From CAIKZY01 sp044374195 (lineage in GTDB: Bacteria > Actinomycetota > Actinomycetes > S36-B12), in the NCBI GenBank assembly GCA_044374195.1, contig JBILOY010000009.1, forward strand, positions 1 through 64,000: a stretch of 64,000 bases of DNA, in the 5' to 3' direction. Below, piece by piece: positions 41,026 to 49,667 of this stretch. Within the stretch, counting starts at the first letter, position 1. The number at the start of each line of letters is the position of its first letter. The translations under genes were made by a program, and so were the position numbers. A model generated the notes under the pieces. It had not been told where the DNA came from. It ran no database searches and saw only the letters and a program-made list of their open reading frames with translations.

Positions 41026-43490
41026 CCGAGTGCCCCGCCCAGGATCGAAGTAGCCCATCGGGCCAGTGCCAGGCGATCAATTTTCGAGTTGTGTCGAATA
41101 TCTACTGGTAGCTTCTCCATCCGCATCACCGCAGCGAAGGGATATCCGCACACTTGACGGAAGGCTGCGGTCTCCCCAGCACCAAGCAGGCATGAACTCC
41201 CGGGTTGCTCGAGGATGAGAACAACCTGCTGAGTTCCGGCAGGTCCGATGCCGACGCAGGCCGCATTGATGGACCCCGCCGCGATCGCGCGCTGCTCAAG
41301 GGCGATTGAGGTGAGAGGTCCTTCCGGTGTCGTGATGACATGCGCGAGGCGTCCTTCCACCCACAGGTTGCCCTCGGTATCAAGATGTCCCACATCACCT
41401 GTGCGATGCCACCCTGCGTTTCGTGATGCACGCATAGTCGTGGCCCACAGTCGGTCGTAACCATCGCGAATGTGAGAAGCCCGCACGGCGATCTCTCCAG
41501 TGGCTTCGGCATCGGTGGTCAAGATCTCGCTGGGATTGCCCAAATCATCAAGTGGCGCCACTGCAATGTCGATGCCGGGAAGGGCCCGGCCGACAAATAC
41601 GCCGTTACCAATGCCCTGGTGGCGAATTGCTTCCAGATCAGCCTCAGCTACGGGAAGTGCTTCGGTCATGCCGTACGGGGTACGAAGTGAGGCGTTGGGG
41701 AACAGCCGAGAGGCATCGTCGAGCAGGGGAAGTGGCACCGGAGCACCTGCCGACAGGACCAATCGAACACCGTGGAATTCAGCACTTTGCCTATCGGAGA
41801 GTTGAGACGAGGTGGCGACGATGTTCCGAAGGGCAGCAGGTGCTGCCCAGATGACGGTGCCATGGGCGCTCTCAACAGCCTCGGCCAAGTCAGGTGCGGT
41901 GAGGGTGCCCGGACGCGTGACATCCATATCGGGAATGACGGATGAGATCCCGAGCCCGGGTCCGAGAAGTGCCCATGGGGCAAAGGCCGCCACCAATGTG
42001 TCGCTTTGGACGAGTTCATAGTGCTCGGCAAGGAGCTGCATGGTGTGAGCGACTTGTCGATGTCGATAGATCACGCCCTTCGCCGGACCAGTTGCTCCCG
42101 ACGTGAATACCACGACAGCTTCGTCATCAATGGTTGCCTGCACCCCCAGAGATGGAGCCGTGCGGATCAATCTGACGAAATCCCGGGTGGAAATGCGCGC
42201 GCCGGGAATTCTCAGGGTGCGAGCGAGAAGAAGACCCTCACGGGTTCCGACAACGTGCATGGGCGCGGCTCCGCGAATTGCACGCCTCATGCCACGAATT
42301 CCGAGGCCACGGTCCACGACAACCGCGCAGGCGCCTAATCGCCACAGCGCATAGACAGTGCATAGGAGATCTGGACCGGGGGGAATCAGCACGCTGACCC
42401 GATCACCGCGAGATATTCCGGCGTGGGCGAAGGCACCCGCCACGCGTGCGACTCGGTCGGCGAGCAAGGCCCAGGAGATCGAATGAGCGCTGCCTGACTC
42501 CCCCATGGTGATCAGAGCAGGTGCTGAGTCTTGTGCGCGGGCAACCAGCGCGTTGTTAAGACTGGAGACTTCCTCAGAAATCTCACGTGCTTCCGGGGTA
42601 GTCGGCCCGGTCGCCAGCCAGGCGAGCAAGTCACCGACAAGTGCCGGAGCATCGTCGATCACGAGATGCCGTGCACCCTCGTATCGATGCACCAGAGCTT
42701 GTGGGAAGCGCTCCTCAAGATCATGGAGGTAGATATCGCTGAAGACCGGATCGTCGGGGCCCCACAGCAAGAGCACCGGTACGTCGGTGAGCATGCGTAC
42801 CCCCTCGGCGATGCGATCAAGTTCGAGGGCGCTGGGGTGGTCGGTCTCCAGCGGGATGTCAGCCACGAATTGACGAACTCCAGCTCTACGAGCCGCCTCT
42901 CCATAGGGCGCTAGATAGGAGTCAGCCTCGGCCTTGGTGAGGCGAGGCTTCGTACCGCGTGCCACGCGGCTGAGACCGGTGGTCGAACTGATGAAGAGCG
43001 AGGTGAGTCTGGTATTCAGATCCAGCAGTGGTCGGGATCTTGCCAGGCGAATCAGTGACGGTGCATGTGCGCCATCAGGTTGGTGGATGGCCGTGTTGAG
43101 CAACACGATTCCGGCTAGTTGACTCGTGTGATCCAGAGCCCATCCAAGCGACACCGGCCCACCCCAGTCATGAGCGACCGTAACGATGGGCCCCGTGAGA
43201 CCAAGTGAGTCGGTGAGATTCCCGAGGTCGATGACTCGATCCGCAAGGCGACGATCTACGCCCGAGCGCTCGGAGTAGCCCATCTCAAGCTGATCGACCG
43301 CGATAACCCGAACGCTCTCGGGAGCCTGGGCAACGAGATTGCGCCATAGGTATGACCATGTCGGGTTGCCATGCACGCACAGCAAGGTCAGAGCTGGTGA
43401 GCCCGTACGGTGAGCCCACGAGTCAAGTAGATGCCACTGTCGCTCGATTGCATGAGAGTCCAAAGCGCGAACAGTGCGTGAGCCTTCCAT
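41022..43490 (-). CDS. oleBC: OleBC fusion: beta-lactone decarboxylase plus beta-lactone synthetase
   Basis: This 822-residue protein fuses two ole enzymes. Residues 1-295 are an alpha/beta hydrolase of the haloalkane-dehalogenase type, with nucleophile Asp108 in AHDWGG, Trp109 following, LWGPDDPVF and His275. This matches OleB, which decarboxylates the beta-lactone to a cis-olefin. Residues 320-822 are an acyl-adenylate-forming domain, with the P-loop FTSGATGPAKG (462-472), YGMTEA (606-611), WHRTGDVGH and a C-terminal Lys803. This matches OleC, which closes the beta-lactone. OleBC fusions are known in some actinobacteria. The gene starts 2 nt after oleA and ends in the oleD start. Confidence 0.92.
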   Translation of the reverse strand: MEGSRTVRALDSHAIERQWHLLDSWAHRTGSPALTLLCVHGNPTWSYLWRNLVAQAPESVRVIAVDQLEMGYSERSGVDRRLADRVIDLGNLTDSLGLTGPIVTVAHDWGGPVSLGWALDHTSQLAGIVLLNTAIHQPDGAHAPSLIRLARSRPLLDLNTRLTSLFISSTTGLSRVARGTKPRLTKAEADSYLAPYGEAARRAGVRQFVADIPLETDHPSALELDRIAEGVRMLTDVPVLLLWGPDDPVFSDIYLHDLEERFPQALVHRYEGARHLVIDDAPALVGDLLAWLATGPTTPEAREISEEVSSLNNALVARAQDSAPALITMGESGSAHSISWALLADRVARVAGAFAHAGISRGDRVSVLIPPGPDLLCTVYALWRLGACAVVVDRGLGIRGMRRAIRGAAPMHVVGTREGLLLARTLRIPGARISTRDFVRLIRTAPSLGVQATIDDEAVVVFTSGATGPAKGVIYRHRQVAHTMQLLAEHYELVQSDTLVAAFAPWALLGPGLGISSVIPDMDVTRPGTLTAPDLAEAVESAHGTVIWAAPAALRNIVATSSQLSDRQSAEFHGVRLVLSAGAPVPLPLLDDASRLFPNASLRTPYGMTEALPVAEADLEAIRHQGIGNGVFVGRALPGIDIAVAPLDDLGNPSEILTTDAEATGEIAVRASHIRDGYDRLWATTMRASRNAGWHRTGDVGHLDTEGNLWVEGRLAHVITTPEGPLTSIALEQRAIAAGSINAACVGIGPAGTQQVVLILEQPGSSCLLGAGETAAFRQVCGYPFAAVMRMEKLPVDIRHNSKIDRLALARWATSILGGALG

Positions 43491-43492
43491 GT

Positions 43493-44530
43493 CTACCAGT
43501 CGATCTCGATGACCGCTGCGTTCAGTCCGGATCCGATTCCCATGCAGGCCACTCGTTGTCCGCGTGAGTAGCCACCGGCTGCATGAGCCAGCGTTGTCGG
43601 GATCGACGCGGGGCCGATGTTCCCGAGATCCGGGAAGGTCAACGGGACTCGAGCGATGTCGATTCCCAGTCGCTCGGTGATCGCGGCCGTATGCACCTGA
43701 GATACCTGATGAATGACGTAAGAGTCGAGGTCATGCCAGTCAAAGACATCGCGGGCGGCATCCCACGTATCACCCGCGAGCTCGACTCCCGCGCGCAAGA
43801 GGCCGTTGGAGTCGGTGATCATGTGGTCAAGATCCCCGATACACAAAGCGTTGTGCTGTGTTGCAGCTCTCGCAACTCCCCCGACGAATCGGTGACCCTC
43901 CTCGTGCTCGGTTGCTCGCCCGAGCACCATGGCCGCGCCGCCGGATCCGAGGGTCAAGGTTGCGAAGTTATCGAGAACGTCTTGTCGGGTGGTCGAGGGA
44001 TCCTGAAGCCTGCGAATGGTGGCCTCCTGGGTGCGGCGGCTGCCTTCGCCGTCGACGATCAATGCGTAGTTGATCTGGCCCGAGTCGATCAGGGTAGCGG
44101 CAAGTTGCATTCCGTTGACGAACCCAAGGCACGCATTAGCAAGATCAAAATTTAGGCAGGAGGTCGACAGCCCGAGTTGGTGATGAACGTCGACGGCGGC
44201 TGATGGCTCGAGATGGTCGCGGCAGACAGAAGTGTCGATCAACAGACCGATATCTGAGGGCCTGATACCTGAGCTTTCCAGGGCGGTGCGTCCGGCCATC
44301 GCGGCGGCATCGGCGAAGTTCACGTCTTCGGGCCACCAGCGTCGAGAGCGGATGCCGGCCAGGGCCTCAAGCATCCCCGAACGAAGCCCTACGCGCTCGA
44401 GCGTGGAAGCGAGTTGCTCGTCGAACTCATCGGAAGTCACCACGATGGGTGCCTCAGCAACACCGACGGCGAGGACCGCCGTGTCGGTGTAGTGGAACAC
44501 GGCGTTTCCGCCGTGAGCCCTAGCCCTCAT
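43493..44530 (-). CDS. oleA: OleA: acyl-CoA head-to-head condensing thiolase
   Basis: OleA (345 residues) joins two fatty acyl-CoA molecules to a 2-alkyl-3-ketoacid. It is a KAS III-type thiolase with Cys134 (NACLGF), His274 (VIHQVSQVH) and Asn304 (LGNIGPAS). Glu108 in RDHLEPS is the residue that separates OleA from FabH; it corresponds to Glu117 of the Xanthomonas enzyme. FabH was rejected for this reason and because oleBC and oleD follow. The ATG at 44530 has AAAGG 7 nt upstream. A GTG at 44500 is a possible shorter start. It is first in the ole operon. Confidence 0.92.
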   Translation of the reverse strand: MRARAHGGNAVFHYTDTAVLAVGVAEAPIVVTSDEFDEQLASTLERVGLRSGMLEALAGIRSRRWWPEDVNFADAAAMAGRTALESSGIRPSDIGLLIDTSVCRDHLEPSAAVDVHHQLGLSTSCLNFDLANACLGFVNGMQLAATLIDSGQINYALIVDGEGSRRTQEATIRRLQDPSTTRQDVLDNFATLTLGSGGAAMVLGRATEHEEGHRFVGGVARAATQHNALCIGDLDHMITDSNGLLRAGVELAGDTWDAARDVFDWHDLDSYVIHQVSQVHTAAITERLGIDIARVPLTFPDLGNIGPASIPTTLAHAAGGYSRGQRVACMGIGSGLNAAVIEIDW

Positions 44531-44554
44531 GTGTGCCTTTCAATCGAAGGTTCC

Positions 44555-44574
44555 CTAGACTGCCATGCGTCTAG
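44555..44574. promoter_or_regulatory. Inverted repeat CTAGAC-N8-GTCTAG upstream of oleA
   Basis: This perfect 6-bp inverted repeat covers the stop codon of the ABC exporter gene and lies 25 bp upstream of the oleA start. It is a candidate operator of the ole operon. As a hairpin it is weak and has no U-tract, so it is a poor terminator. Confidence 0.4.
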
Positions 44575-46460
44575 ATTTGCTGATCGTCACCCTCATCAGG
44601 ACGATCGAACTGCGTACGATAAAGATCGGCGTAGACCCCATCGGTACCCAGCAGCTCCTCATGGGTACCCCGCTCGGCTACTCGGCCATCCACCATCACC
44701 AGGATCTGGTCTGCGCGGCGGATCGTCGAGAGCCGGTGGGCGATCACGATCGAGGTTCGCCCCACCAATGCTGTGTCGAGGGCCCGCTGAACGGCGTTTT
44801 CGCTCTCGGAATCCAGATGGGCCGTTGCCTCATCCAGGATCAGAACGCGGGGTGCTTTGAGTAGCAGCCGGGCAAGAGCGATTCGCTGCTTCTCGCCACC
44901 CGAGAGCCGGTACCCACGATCCCCCACGACCGTGTCCAGCCCGTCCGGGAGTGCGGTAATCAGATCGCCGATCTGTGCCGAGGAACATGCCTCGAGCAGC
45001 TCGGCTTCCGTCGAACCCGGCCTTGCGTACAGCAAATTCGAGCGGATGGTGTCGTGGAACATGTGAGCATCCTGGGTGACCACGCCGATGGCATCATGAA
45101 GTGACTCCAGTGTCACCCCGCGCACATCCTGATCGCCGACGAGTACTGAACCCGAATTCACGTCGTAAAGGCGAGTGGCCAACGCACTGATGGTGGTTTT
45201 GCCAGCGCCGGAGGGCCCTACAAGTGCCGTCATTGTGCCAGCGGGAACGTCGAAACTCACGCCCCTGAGCACGTCTGCTCCGGCCATGCCCGAGTCCTCG
45301 CGGGCCACAGACTCCAACGATGCCAGGGACACCTCAGAGGCCTTCGGATAGCGGAAGAAGACGTCGTCGAAGCTGATGGAGACGGGCCCGGGCTTAACCG
45401 ACACTGCATTCGGCGAATCGCGCACCATCGGTGGAAGGTCGAGGATCTCGAAGACCCGCTCGAATGACACCAATGCGGTCATCACATCGACTCGTACGTT
45501 CGACAAGGCTGTGAGCGGCCCATACAGCTGCGCTAGAAGTCCGATGAGTGCCAGGAGCGTGCCCAGGGTAAGGGCGCCGGTGATCACCAGATTGCCACCA
45601 AGACCATAAGCAATAGCCGTGGCCAACGCGGCCACCAGGGTCAAGGCGGTGAAGAACCATCGATTTGCCATGGCAATGCTGACACCGATGTCGCGCACTT
45701 GAGCGGCGCGGCCGGTGAACGACGCTGATTCCTCGGCAGGTCGTCCAAAGAGCTTGACGAGAAGTGCACCCGAGACATTGAACCGCTCAGACATCTGGGC
45801 GCTCATGACTGCGTTCAGACTCATCTGATCACGGGTCATCGACTGCAGACGTCGGCCCATCCAGCGCGCCGGGAAAAGGAAAAGCGGCACGAGAAGTAAT
45901 GAGACGAGGGTGACCTGCCACGACAGAATGAACATCGTCGTGAGCACGATGATCAGGGAGATCATGTTTCCAATTACCCCGCCAAGGGTAGAGGTGAAGG
46001 CCTGCTGTGCCCCGATTACGTCGCTGTTGAGGCGTGAGATGAGAGCACCGGTCTGTGCACGGGTGAAGAAGGCGACCGACTGCTCCTGAACGTGCGTGTA
46101 AACCTGGCTGCGAAGGTCGTAGATGAGTCCCTCGCCGATGCGCGAGCTGAAATAGCGACCCACAAGACCAAGACCGGCATCAAGGATCGCGAGCAGCGCG
46201 ATGATTAGTGCGGTAACCGTGACGACCTTGGCATCCCCCACGCTGATTCCGTTGTCAACGATCCGGCGAAAGAGCAGCGGCTGCGCCACGCTGAGCAGCG
46301 AGGCCAAGACCATCGTGATCAAGAACATGATGACAAGTGCGCGATACGGACGTGCATAGCCGAGAATTCTTCGTACGAGACCCTTGCTGATCTTGCTTTG
46401 CTTGACCGTTGAATCCCGAGTCAGTGATCGATACGCATGCCAGACATTCTCCATCGACAT
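44571..46460 (-). CDS. ABC exporter (fused membrane and ATPase domains)
   Basis: This 629-residue half-transporter has six membrane helices (about 40-340) followed by an ATPase domain with Walker A VGPSGAGKTT, signature LSGGEKQR and Walker B LILDEATAHLD. It belongs to the multidrug/lipid exporter (MsbA-like) group and would work as a dimer. The ATG overlaps the stop of the crotonase gene as TAATG. It lies just upstream of the ole operon on the same strand, so export of a hydrocarbon or lipid is an attractive idea, but nothing in the sequence proves it. Confidence 0.9.
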   Translation of the reverse strand: MSMENVWHAYRSLTRDSTVKQSKISKGLVRRILGYARPYRALVIMFLITMVLASLLSVAQPLLFRRIVDNGISVGDAKVVTVTALIIALLAILDAGLGLVGRYFSSRIGEGLIYDLRSQVYTHVQEQSVAFFTRAQTGALISRLNSDVIGAQQAFTSTLGGVIGNMISLIIVLTTMFILSWQVTLVSLLLVPLFLFPARWMGRRLQSMTRDQMSLNAVMSAQMSERFNVSGALLVKLFGRPAEESASFTGRAAQVRDIGVSIAMANRWFFTALTLVAALATAIAYGLGGNLVITGALTLGTLLALIGLLAQLYGPLTALSNVRVDVMTALVSFERVFEILDLPPMVRDSPNAVSVKPGPVSISFDDVFFRYPKASEVSLASLESVAREDSGMAGADVLRGVSFDVPAGTMTALVGPSGAGKTTISALATRLYDVNSGSVLVGDQDVRGVTLESLHDAIGVVTQDAHMFHDTIRSNLLYARPGSTEAELLEACSSAQIGDLITALPDGLDTVVGDRGYRLSGGEKQRIALARLLLKAPRVLILDEATAHLDSESENAVQRALDTALVGRTSIVIAHRLSTIRRADQILVMVDGRVAERGTHEELLGTDGVYADLYRTQFDRPDEGDDQQI

Positions 46461-47272
46461 TATGTTGCCTCGCGCAGGAGAGCTGCGATACGGAGAATCT
46501 GAGCTTCTCGCTCATTGTCCAGCTGCTCACTTGGATTTGAATCCTCACCGGCACGAAGCAGCTTCTTGAGTCCGGAGAGCACGCCTCGACTTGATGCGGT
46601 GAGCTCCGAGATGATCTCGCTCAGTTGCGCGTCGGGCTTCTTCGAATTGAGCAGGTACTGAGCGATTCCCAAAGTGACAGCTTCCGCAGCCTCAATTGCA
46701 CGGCCCGTGGCACAGATCTCCATGGCTCGTGGGTAGCCCACGGCGCGAACGAGGGAGTGGGTTCCGCCGAGGTCTGGAATAAGCCCAAGCCTTGGCTCGC
46801 GCATGGCGAAACTGGCATCGGGCATCACGGCGACAAGGTCGCATGCCAAGGCCAGTTGGAATCCGGCGCCGATTGCGTGCCCCTGGACCACCGCAATGGT
46901 GATGGCCTCGCACTGTCTCCACCAGGTGAAGGCGGATTGAGCCGTTGTGATGAAGTCACGCAGCGCCGACTCCCCCGCCATACCCAGCGATGCGAGCGTG
47001 ACGGGATTTGCTTCGTTGGGCAATCCGAGCATTGAACGATCCAAACCCGCGCTGAAGCTCATGCCCTCGCCGGTGAGAACTACGACTCGGGTTGACTCGG
47101 TCACGTATGACTTGGCGCCGGCGAGTGCCGCCCATGTCTTCGGGGTCTGGGCATTGCGATTGGTGGGAGAGGTGAGGATCACATCGAGACGTGACCCTGA
47201 ATCCACGATACGGACGCCATCGCCCTCAAAAACCGTGTTCACGGGCTCAGGCGAGTTCGACGAGATCGGCAT
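46460..47272 (-). CDS. Enoyl-CoA hydratase/isomerase family protein
   Basis: This 270-residue crotonase has the oxyanion-hole segments GMSFSAGLD and GHAIGAGFQLALACDL, and the catalytic-type Glu in REPRLGLIPDLGGTH. The second catalytic Glu position (in QCEAITIAVVQG region) is less clear, so the exact reaction could be hydration or isomerisation. Its pairing with the ABC-F gene matches echA12-Rv1473 of M. tuberculosis. The ATG at 47272 overlaps the ABC-F gene by 26 bp; a GTG at 47242 avoids any overlap and is possible. Confidence 0.85.
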   Translation of the reverse strand: MPISSNSPEPVNTVFEGDGVRIVDSGSRLDVILTSPTNRNAQTPKTWAALAGAKSYVTESTRVVVLTGEGMSFSAGLDRSMLGLPNEANPVTLASLGMAGESALRDFITTAQSAFTWWRQCEAITIAVVQGHAIGAGFQLALACDLVAVMPDASFAMREPRLGLIPDLGGTHSLVRAVGYPRAMEICATGRAIEAAEAVTLGIAQYLLNSKKPDAQLSEIISELTASSRGVLSGLKKLLRAGEDSNPSEQLDNEREAQILRIAALLREAT

Positions 47273-48845
47273 AATCATCACTCCAAAGGTCCTCATCGCC
47301 ATCGGGCAGGATCAGTACACGCTCCGGTTCAAGCGCGAACACGGCGCCTGGATCATGTGTCACGAGAATGACGGCACCCTCGTAACTGCGCAGCGCACTG
47401 AGAACCTCCTCGCGACTAGCTGGGTCAAGGTTATTAGTGGGTTCGTCAAGGAGCAGAACATTGGCACCTGAGACCACAAGACAAGCCAGAGCCAGACGAG
47501 TCTTCTCGCCACCGGACAGAACGCCAGTTGGCTTGCTCACGTCGTCACCTTGGAAGAGAAATGAGCCAAGAACCGTGCGCTGCTTGGCATCGTCGAGGTG
47601 GCCGCCAGCGCGCTGCATGGTTTCTAGAACCGTGGCATTGGGGTCGAGAGTTTCGTGCTCCTGGGCGTAGTAGCCGATGACAGCTCCGTGACCGGGTTCG
47701 ATGTTGCCGGTATCCGGTTTGTCAACTCCCGCGAGGATTCGGAGCAGGGTTGTCTTGCCTGCGCCGTTGAGCCCGAGGATTACAACCTTGCTTCCGCGGT
47801 CAATCGCGAGATCAACGTCTGTGAAGACTTCAAGGGAGCCGTACGATCGCGATAAAGAGCTCGCCATCAAAGGCACCTTGCCGCAGGGTTTGGGTTCGGG
47901 GAATCGAAGCTTGGCCACCTTGTCACTTTGGCGAACATCAGAAAGCCCAGCGATAAGCGTGTCGGCCCTGCGCAGCATGTTCTGTGCAGCCTTCGCCTTT
48001 GACGCTTTGGCACGCATGCGATCTGCCTGATTACGCAGCACCTCAGCCTGCTGTTCGGCATTTCGTCGCTCGCGCTTTCGGCGACGCTCGTCGGTCTCGC
48101 GGGCGGTGAGATAGGTGGACCAGCCCATGGAGTAAACGTCGAGTTCGCGGCGGGTGGCATCAAGATGCCAGACCTTGTTGACGGTGTCACCCAGAAGCTC
48201 GGTGTCGTGGCTGATCACGATGAACCCGCCCTCATAGGTCATCAAGAATTTGCGCAGCCACTTGATTGAGTCGGCGTCAAGGTGGTTGGTGGGCTCGTCA
48301 AGAAGAAGGACATCGGCGCCGCTGAAAAGAATGCGGGCAAGCTCAACACGCCGTCGCTGGCCACCCGACAAGGTGCCCAGCGGCTGAGCCAGGATTCGCT
48401 CCTCAAGTCCTACAGATGCAGCGATTGCCGCGGCCTGCGACTCAACGGCATACCCACCCAGTGCCTCGAATTCGGCTTCGGCTCGCGTGTAGCGGGCGAT
48501 GATGCGGTCTCGCTCGGCCTCGTCAGGCTCATCCATCCGCATGCTTGCCTCGTGCATGCGTCGCAGGACATCCTGAAGGCCGCGAGCTGAGAGAATTCGA
48601 TCGCGAGCAACCTCGTCGGGATTGCCCGACCGAGGATCCTGAGGCAGGTACCCCACGGTTCCGGTGCTTGAAATCGTGCCCGAAGCAGGCGTGGTCTCCC
48701 CTGCCAATGCCCTTGTGAGAGTTGTCTTGCCAGCGCCATTTCGCCCGACAAGCCCGACCCGGTCACCAGGACCCACGCGGAAATTGGCATTGTCGAGGAG
48801 AAGTTGAGATCCAGCGCGAAGTTCAATGCCGGATGCGGTGATCAT
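47247..48845 (-). CDS. ABC-F family ATPase
   Basis: This 532-residue protein has two ABC ATPase modules and no membrane segment. Walker A motifs are GRNGAGKTT (34-42) and GLNGAGKTT, and signatures are LSGGQRRR and LSGGEKTR. The inter-domain linker is the highly charged coiled coil EQQAEVLRNQADRMRAKASK in position about 250-300. ABC-F proteins act on the ribosome in translation control or antibiotic resistance; this one lacks a clear resistance-type signature and could be housekeeping. The ATG is preceded by TAGACT at 9 nt within an inverted repeat. Confidence 0.92.
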   Translation of the reverse strand: MITASGIELRAGSQLLLDNANFRVGPGDRVGLVGRNGAGKTTLTRALAGETTPASGTISSTGTVGYLPQDPRSGNPDEVARDRILSARGLQDVLRRMHEASMRMDEPDEAERDRIIARYTRAEAEFEALGGYAVESQAAAIAASVGLEERILAQPLGTLSGGQRRRVELARILFSGADVLLLDEPTNHLDADSIKWLRKFLMTYEGGFIVISHDTELLGDTVNKVWHLDATRRELDVYSMGWSTYLTARETDERRRKRERRNAEQQAEVLRNQADRMRAKASKAKAAQNMLRRADTLIAGLSDVRQSDKVAKLRFPEPKPCGKVPLMASSLSRSYGSLEVFTDVDLAIDRGSKVVILGLNGAGKTTLLRILAGVDKPDTGNIEPGHGAVIGYYAQEHETLDPNATVLETMQRAGGHLDDAKQRTVLGSFLFQGDDVSKPTGVLSGGEKTRLALACLVVSGANVLLLDEPTNNLDPASREEVLSALRSYEGAVILVTHDPGAVFALEPERVLILPDGDEDLWSDDYADLVELA

Positions 48846-48853
48846 GAGGCCCT

Positions 48854-48872
48854 CAGTCTACGGGGAAGACTG
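48854..48872. promoter_or_regulatory. Inverted repeat CAGTCT-N7-AGACTG over the abcF -10 region
   Basis: This perfect 6-bp inverted repeat lies in the 52-bp gap between the sufT stop and the ABC-F start. It overlaps the minus-strand TAGACT hexamer at 48860-48855. It could be an operator or a weak hairpin ending the suf transcript. Confidence 0.4.
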
Positions 48873-48897
48873 CGCCTCCCCTGACGCCCGGAACGAG

Positions 48898-49212
48898 TCA
48901 GAGGTTGAAACCGAGAGCGCGCAGCATGTCGCGACCGTCGTCGGTGATCTTGTCGGGACCCCACGGGGGCATCCAGACCCAATTGATGCGGAAATCGCTG
49001 ACCACGGGGGTCAGCGCGGCACGGGTTTGATCCTCGATCACGTCAGTGAGCGGGCAGGCCGCGGAGGTCAAGGTCATGTCGACAGTGGCGATGTTTGCCT
49101 CGTCGACGGCAACCCCGTACACCAGGCCGAGGTCTACGACGTTGATTCCGAGCTCGGGATCGACAACATCCTTGAGAGCCTCGATGACGTCTTCATTGGT
49201 AGCGATACTCAT
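48898..49212 (-). CDS. sufT: Fe-S cluster assembly factor SufT (DUF59/MIP18)
   Basis: SufT (104 residues) is a DUF59 protein helping Fe-S cluster maturation or delivery. The DPELGINVVDLGLVYGV segment and the conserved Cys in TSAACPLTDVI are present. It is the last gene of the suf operon, and its ATG overlaps the sufU stop by 4 nt. Confidence 0.92.
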   Translation of the reverse strand: MSIATNEDVIEALKDVVDPELGINVVDLGLVYGVAVDEANIATVDMTLTSAACPLTDVIEDQTRAALTPVVSDFRINWVWMPPWGPDKITDDGRDMLRALGFNL

Positions 49213-49667
49213 CGTGTCTCCTCCTTAGGGACCATAAGGCCCGCTTTGATCTCTGCATCCTGTAGTGCCATCCATGGGAGCAACGCGCACTTAACGCGAG
49301 CTGGGTACTTGGCGACTCCGACAAAGGCAACACCGTCACCGATGACATCCTCATCGGGCTCGCCGTTGCCCTGTGAGTGCATCATCGCCACGAAAGCTTC
49401 GCGAACCTCCACCGAGTTCTCGACACTGGTGCCTGCGAGCAACTCGGACATCACACTCGCACTTGCCTGCGAGATTGAGCAGCCTTGACCCTCGTACCCG
49501 ATCAGCAGGTGTCCATTCGCGTCTGCTGCCACGTCTACGGTGACCTCATCGCCGCAGGTGGGGTTCACGTGATGCGCCGACGCCAATGGAGACTCGAGAG
49601 GAGTCTTGCCGCGGGGGTGCTTGTAGTGATCGAGAATAATCTCTTGGTAGAGCCCGTTGAGGTCCAT
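49209..49667 (-). CDS. sufU: SufU zinc-dependent sulfurtransferase/scaffold
   Basis: SufU (152 residues) accepts persulfide sulfur from SufS. The zinc ligands are Cys38 and Asp40 (NPTCGDEV), Cys63 (GQGCSIS) and Cys127 (VKCALLPW). The insert between Cys63 and Cys127 distinguishes SufU from IscU. The N-terminal YQEIILDHYKHPRG is typical. It starts directly at the end of sufS with no gap. Confidence 0.95.
   Translation of the reverse strand: MDLNGLYQEIILDHYKHPRGKTPLESPLASAHHVNPTCGDEVTVDVAADANGHLLIGYEGQGCSISQASASVMSELLAGTSVENSVEVREAFVAMMHSQGNGEPDEDVIGDGVAFVGVAKYPARVKCALLPWMALQDAEIKAGLMVPKEETR

Noticed and set aside
43493..44530. FabH (KAS III of fatty-acid synthesis) for the condensing enzyme
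   Set aside because: The HLEPS Glu, the lack of nearby acyl-carrier genes and the following oleBC and oleD favour OleA.
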